From an uncultured Clostridia bacterium (GTDB lineage: Bacteria > Bacillota > Clostridia > Christensenellales > CAG-917), in contig CANREO010000036.1 in assembly GCA_947629635.1 (NCBI GenBank), forward strand, positions 1 to 8,149: a stretch of 8,149 nucleotides of DNA. Direction: 5' to 3'. The position numbers and the translations under genes were made by a program. Positions 5,892 to 8,149 of this stretch are shown here, one piece after another (positions within the stretch are counted from its first letter, which is position 1; each line of letters begins with the position of its first letter). The notes under the pieces were generated by a model. The model saw only the letters and a list, made by a program, of their open reading frames with translations, did no database searches and had not been told where the DNA came from.

Positions 5892-6602
5892 TTATCGTTC
5901 CACGACGCGCGCGATCTTCTTCAATGTGCTGCACATCGGCGCGGACAGTCTTATGTCTTCCAACAAAATTTCGCATGGCTTTTGAGATATGATCGCGTAC
6001 AAAAGATTGTACTCCTCGTCGTCGAAGAGGTCTATAACGTCTATATTTTTGCGTCTCGTGATATTTTTCAAAACTCCGTGTTTCAAAATGAGTTGATTTT
6101 TGCCTCCGTCGCTTCCTGTTATAAAGGACGCGATGTCGTATATATCGTTCTCGTCCGTCGCGCCGTCGAGCAGTCTGCGCGCCACATCGGCAAGTTCGTC
6201 CCAACTTTCGCGCAAAGCGCGCAAGCGAAAATTCATGAGCCCGTCCAAGTTGTAGTCCAAAGAGTTGCGCATGACTCTTGCCACAACGCCGCTTTCGAAG
6301 TCTCTGTCAAAATGTACGATCGAACTTAAAAGCGCGCATTTGGCATAAGTGAGCGAGGTTATTTTCAGCTTGCTTATAAAAAAACGCGTTTTGAAATATG
6401 ACAAAAATACCGCCTCGAGCAACTTTATCACGACATCCTCGATTTCGGGTTGATGTTCACAGGCGCTGGCGATGTATATCCAAATTCTGTCATCGGATTC
6501 TTCCACCGCATACGACAGATCATTTGTATTTGACAGTCCCTTTAGTATATAGTCGATTTCTTTTGTATACTTCTTGTCAATGCTTATAACGTTGGACCAC
6601 AT
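5892..6602 (-). CDS. ytxC: YtxC-like protein (putative sporulation-associated family)
   Basis: A 236-residue predicted soluble protein without signal peptide or clear membrane segment. The central NLDGLMNFRL (118-127), followed by a charged helix (RALRESWDELADVARRLL, 128-145) and a C-terminal beta/alpha segment ending around IARVVER, resembles the YtxC-like family (PF08812), whose members carry an 'NLDGF-NFRL' core and are found in spore-forming Bacillota. The biochemical role of that family is unknown. The frame is open upstream to a TTG at 6698, but that TTG has no Shine-Dalgarno, whereas the ATG at 6600-6602 has GAGGTG 5-6 nt upstream, so I start here. A SigE-like -10 octamer lies at 6618-6625. 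The gene is transcribed toward rnj but separated from it by about 290 nt and the rnj promoter. The family assignment is from memory of the motif and is moderately sure. Confidence 0.62.
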   Translation of the reverse strand: MWSNVISIDKKYTKEIDYILKGLSNTNDLSYAVEESDDRIWIYIASACEHQPEIEDVVIKLLEAVFLSYFKTRFFISKLKITSLTYAKCALLSSIVHFDRDFESGVVARVMRNSLDYNLDGLMNFRLRALRESWDELADVARRLLDGATDENDIYDIASFITGSDGGKNQLILKHGVLKNITRRKNIDVIDLFDDEEYNLLYAIISQKPCEILLEDIRLSAPMCSTLKKIARVVER

Positions 6603-6607
6603 AATCA

Positions 6608-6611
6608 CCTC
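6608..6611 (-). promoter_or_regulatory. Shine-Dalgarno GAGG that fixes the YtxC-like start
   Basis: GAGG, within GACGAGGTGATT on the minus strand, precedes the ATG at 6600-6602 by 5 nt. The alternative TTG start at 6696-6698 is preceded by AT-rich sequence without a ribosome binding site, so the 32-residue N-terminal extension is rejected. Confidence 0.7.
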
Positions 6612-6617
6612 GTCAAT

Positions 6618-6625
6618 ATTGTATG
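6618..6625 (-). promoter_or_regulatory. Possible SigE-like -10 element before the YtxC-like gene
   Basis: The minus strand reads GCATACAAT, a full match to the Bacillus SigE -10 consensus CATACAnT. At 13-nt spacing TAATTTT shares five of seven positions with the TCATATT-type -35. The start site would leave a leader of only about 14 nt that just includes the Shine-Dalgarno. No sigma-A promoter of comparable quality was found upstream on this strand. Confidence 0.32.
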
Positions 6626-6763
6626 CAGACGCGCGCGAAAAATTAGTGGAATATTTTTCATAACGGTCGGCTTTTGCGCGTTTGTAAATTTGCGACAAGT
6701 TATAAATTTTGCATAAAAAATCGCATAATTCGCAATATTATTTATTTTTTACTCAAATATTCA

Positions 6764-6792
6764 TTTACATTGCATAATGATAGTGATATAAT
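6764..6792 (+). promoter_or_regulatory. Strong extended -10 promoter of the lipoprotein gene
   Basis: A -35 box TTTACA (6764-6769), a 17-nt spacer and a consensus -10 TATAAT (6787-6792) preceded by the extended TG element (TGATATAAT). Transcription would start near 6799, giving a leader of about 48 nt that contains the palindrome at 6815-6828. Confidence 0.72.
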
Positions 6793-6814
6793 ACATTAAC
6801 AAAATTGTTTTGCG

Positions 6815-6828
6815 CGCGTATATACGCG
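6815..6828. promoter_or_regulatory. 14-bp palindrome in the lipoprotein gene leader
   Basis: CGCGTATATACGCG is a perfect palindrome placed between the predicted transcription start (about 6799) and the Shine-Dalgarno (from 6836). It may be an operator for a dimeric regulator or a leader hairpin. The position mirrors that of the palindrome in the rnj leader, but the sequence differs. Confidence 0.4.
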
Positions 6829-6846
6829 ACCGCGCGAGGAGACGCA

Positions 6847-8149
6847 ATGCGAAAAAGATTTCTATTGGCAATATCGCTTGTCCTTACTCTGCTTCTTGCC
6901 ACTTGCATTATTGCAGCGTGCCATCCGAAAGACCCTTCCGGCAACAACTTGCCCGAAGGCAAATACGCCGTTTCATTGAGTTTTGACAGCTCTATGGGCA
7001 GCGTCGGCATATCTCCTTCTTCGGGAAACGGCTATTCGGAAGGCGATCGCGTTACGATAACCGCCACCCCGAGCGGAAATTTGCTGGTGCGCGAAATTTT
7101 GCTTGACGGTACGCCCGTAAATCTCGACGAGGACCTCCAAACAGGCGTATGTACATTCAGTTTCAACGTAAATGCGAATGCGACGATCGCCGTAAAATTC
7201 GACGTCATCGCCCTTCGCTACGACAGCAGAAAAGGCTCTGTCGAAATAAATCCCGAAAACCCATCTTTAAACAATCCCGTCACGGTGCGAGCTGAAGCAA
7301 AACCGCATTTCCAATTGGAGAGCGTGCTTGTAAACGGCACCGCGGTGACACTTGCGAGCGGCGCCTATTCTTTCAATCTCAGCGCTCCGACGCGCATCGG
7401 CGCGACTTTCCTCGGCGAAGAGATATCCGAGGCAGCGCTGAACTCCCTTAAGGGGCAAACAAAATACGATGGCAGCTATTTTTACGACTTCGAAACGGAC
7501 GAATACGACGCGCATATGGACGTCATGACCGTATTCGGCGCCGACACTTATATCTATCAAAAGGAATCGGACAGCGTCAGCGGCCAGATATACTATGAAT
7601 ATATTTACAAGCTTGCCGACAACGGAATAAATCTTGCCGCCGTCTGCAAAAATCTGAACAACGAAGTCACGGAAACCGTCGACACAGACAACTACAATGA
7701 CTTCGGCAATCCATTCCGATATATAGCCGGGCTCGACGGAAGTTATATCCGCTTCGAAGAAGAAGGCATATATGCCGTCACGGACGCGGAAATGGCAAAG
7801 CGCATTGCCACGCCCATCACGGGATGGAACGAGTCTATAGCAAGCATGAGGCTGTCCGTAACGGGAAACAAGGTCACGGCGATCGACATTGTCACCAATC
7901 GTATGAATCCAACGGGCAACGACGGCGAAAGCTATGTGTCAACATATCACTTTGACATAAAAGAGCACGGGACAGCTCAAGTTCCGCAAACATTCATTCA
8001 GCCTTTGCCTCACGTCGCGGAGCATGCGAATCTTATTGCCGCCCTGGACGCCGCGCAAGCGGAGGACACTTATAAAGTGACGATGTTTCAGCACGAACCC
8101 GGCTATGTAGAGCCCGAAGGCGGTGAAACGCGTCCCGGCTACGGCGACA
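6847..8149 (+). CDS. Secreted lipoprotein with two InlB-B-repeat-like modules, 3' end outside the window
   Basis: The frame is open from the ATG to the window edge (434 codons and one base), so the C-terminus is missing. The start has AGGAG (6837-6841) 5 nt upstream. Residues 1-25 form a lipoprotein signal peptide: RKR, a hydrophobic core and lipobox IAAC with C25 as the lipidated cysteine, so the mature protein should be anchored to the outer face of the cytoplasmic membrane. Residues about 40-119 (SLSFDSSMGSVGISP..., TITATPSGN, REILLDGTPV, TIAVKFD) and 122-188 (SRKGSVEINP, VTVRAEAKPHFQLESVLVNG, IGATF) are two divergent InlB B-repeat-like modules (PF18998 type), which usually act as extracellular spacers or adhesive units. 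Residues from about 193 form an acidic, Tyr/Asp-rich beta domain that I do not recognise with certainty; it may be LolA/LppX-like. Near 390-410 a segment (LIAALDAAQAEDTYKVTMF) resembles that domain's own beginning (ALNSLKGQTKYDGSYFYDF), hinting at a second copy. Ligand and function are unknown. Confidence 0.88.
   Translation, partial: MRKRFLLAISLVLTLLLATCIIAACHPKDPSGNNLPEGKYAVSLSFDSSMGSVGISPSSGNGYSEGDRVTITATPSGNLLVREILLDGTPVNLDEDLQTGVCTFSFNVNANATIAVKFDVIALRYDSRKGSVEINPENPSLNNPVTVRAEAKPHFQLESVLVNGTAVTLASGAYSFNLSAPTRIGATFLGEEISEAALNSLKGQTKYDGSYFYDFETDEYDAHMDVMTVFGADTYIYQKESDSVSGQIYYEYIYKLADNGINLAAVCKNLNNEVTETVDTDNYNDFGNPFRYIAGLDGSYIRFEEEGIYAVTDAEMAKRIATPITGWNESIASMRLSVTGNKVTAIDIVTNRMNPTGNDGESYVSTYHFDIKEHGTAQVPQTFIQPLPHVAEHANLIAALDAAQAEDTYKVTMFQHEPGYVEPEGGETRPGYGD

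Noticed and set aside
5820..6329. Plus-strand open frame downstream of a TATAAT at 5816-5821
   Set aside because: The TATAAT overlaps the putative start, no ribosome binding site is present, and the frame is mostly antisense to the YtxC-like gene.
6603..6698. N-terminal extension of the YtxC-like protein from a TTG start
   Set aside because: The TTG lacks a ribosome binding site; the internal ATG at 6600-6602 has a strong one, and the extension's composition looks like translated intergenic DNA.
7043..7050. GCGATCGC octamer also present in the rnj leader (HIP1-like)
   Set aside because: Only two copies in the window, one within a coding region; not enough to claim an over-represented genome motif.

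Overview
The window looks like chromosomal DNA of a Gram-positive-type, probably spore-forming Bacillota (Clostridia-like) organism. The basis is an RNase J with the family's usual architecture, a Der GTPase close to the Firmicutes form, a protein resembling the sporulation-associated YtxC family, AGGAG-type ribosome binding sites, good sigma-A-type promoters and a lipobox lipoprotein. This taxonomic placement is inference from gene content. The coding DNA is of moderate GC with many GCG/CGC triplets, and the intergenic DNA is strongly AT-rich. I see no transposase, integrase, phage gene or CRISPR array.

Layout. Positions 1-78 hold a tRNA-Leu(CAA) on the minus strand, cut at its 3' end by the window edge and carrying its own promoter. 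From 5681 down to 140 the minus strand carries, in transcription order, a sigma-A promoter, rnj (RNase J), a divergent GT-B glycosyltransferase-like gene, der (EngA), and a PLP-dependent aminotransferase of the Aminotran_MocR type. The rnj/glycosyltransferase/der trio is tightly packed (7 and 15 nt gaps, Shine-Dalgarno sequences overlapping or abutting the upstream stop) and is surely one operon. The aminotransferase follows after 98 nt and may have its own promoter. Positions 5682-5891 are AT-rich and appear non-coding. A YtxC-like gene lies at 5892-6602 (minus). A divergent intergenic region (6603-6846) then leads to a plus-strand lipoprotein gene that runs off the right edge.

How the genes fit together. 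RNase J (mRNA decay, 5' end processing, rRNA maturation) and Der (50S subunit assembly) are both RNA/ribosome housekeeping functions on one transcript, with an envelope-type glycosyltransferase homologue between them. The tRNA and aminotransferase are ordinary metabolism. The lipoprotein is an exported, membrane-anchored protein with two InlB-B-repeat-like modules.

The most unusual item is inside der. A perfect 29-bp inverted repeat with a 23-nt loop lies in the first GTPase domain. Its promoter-proximal arm coincides with a 7-residue net insertion relative to ordinary Der proteins, as if the downstream GLTTDDSL-coding segment had been copied backwards into the gene while keeping the reading frame. 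I found no evident new multi-gene defence or mobile system here.
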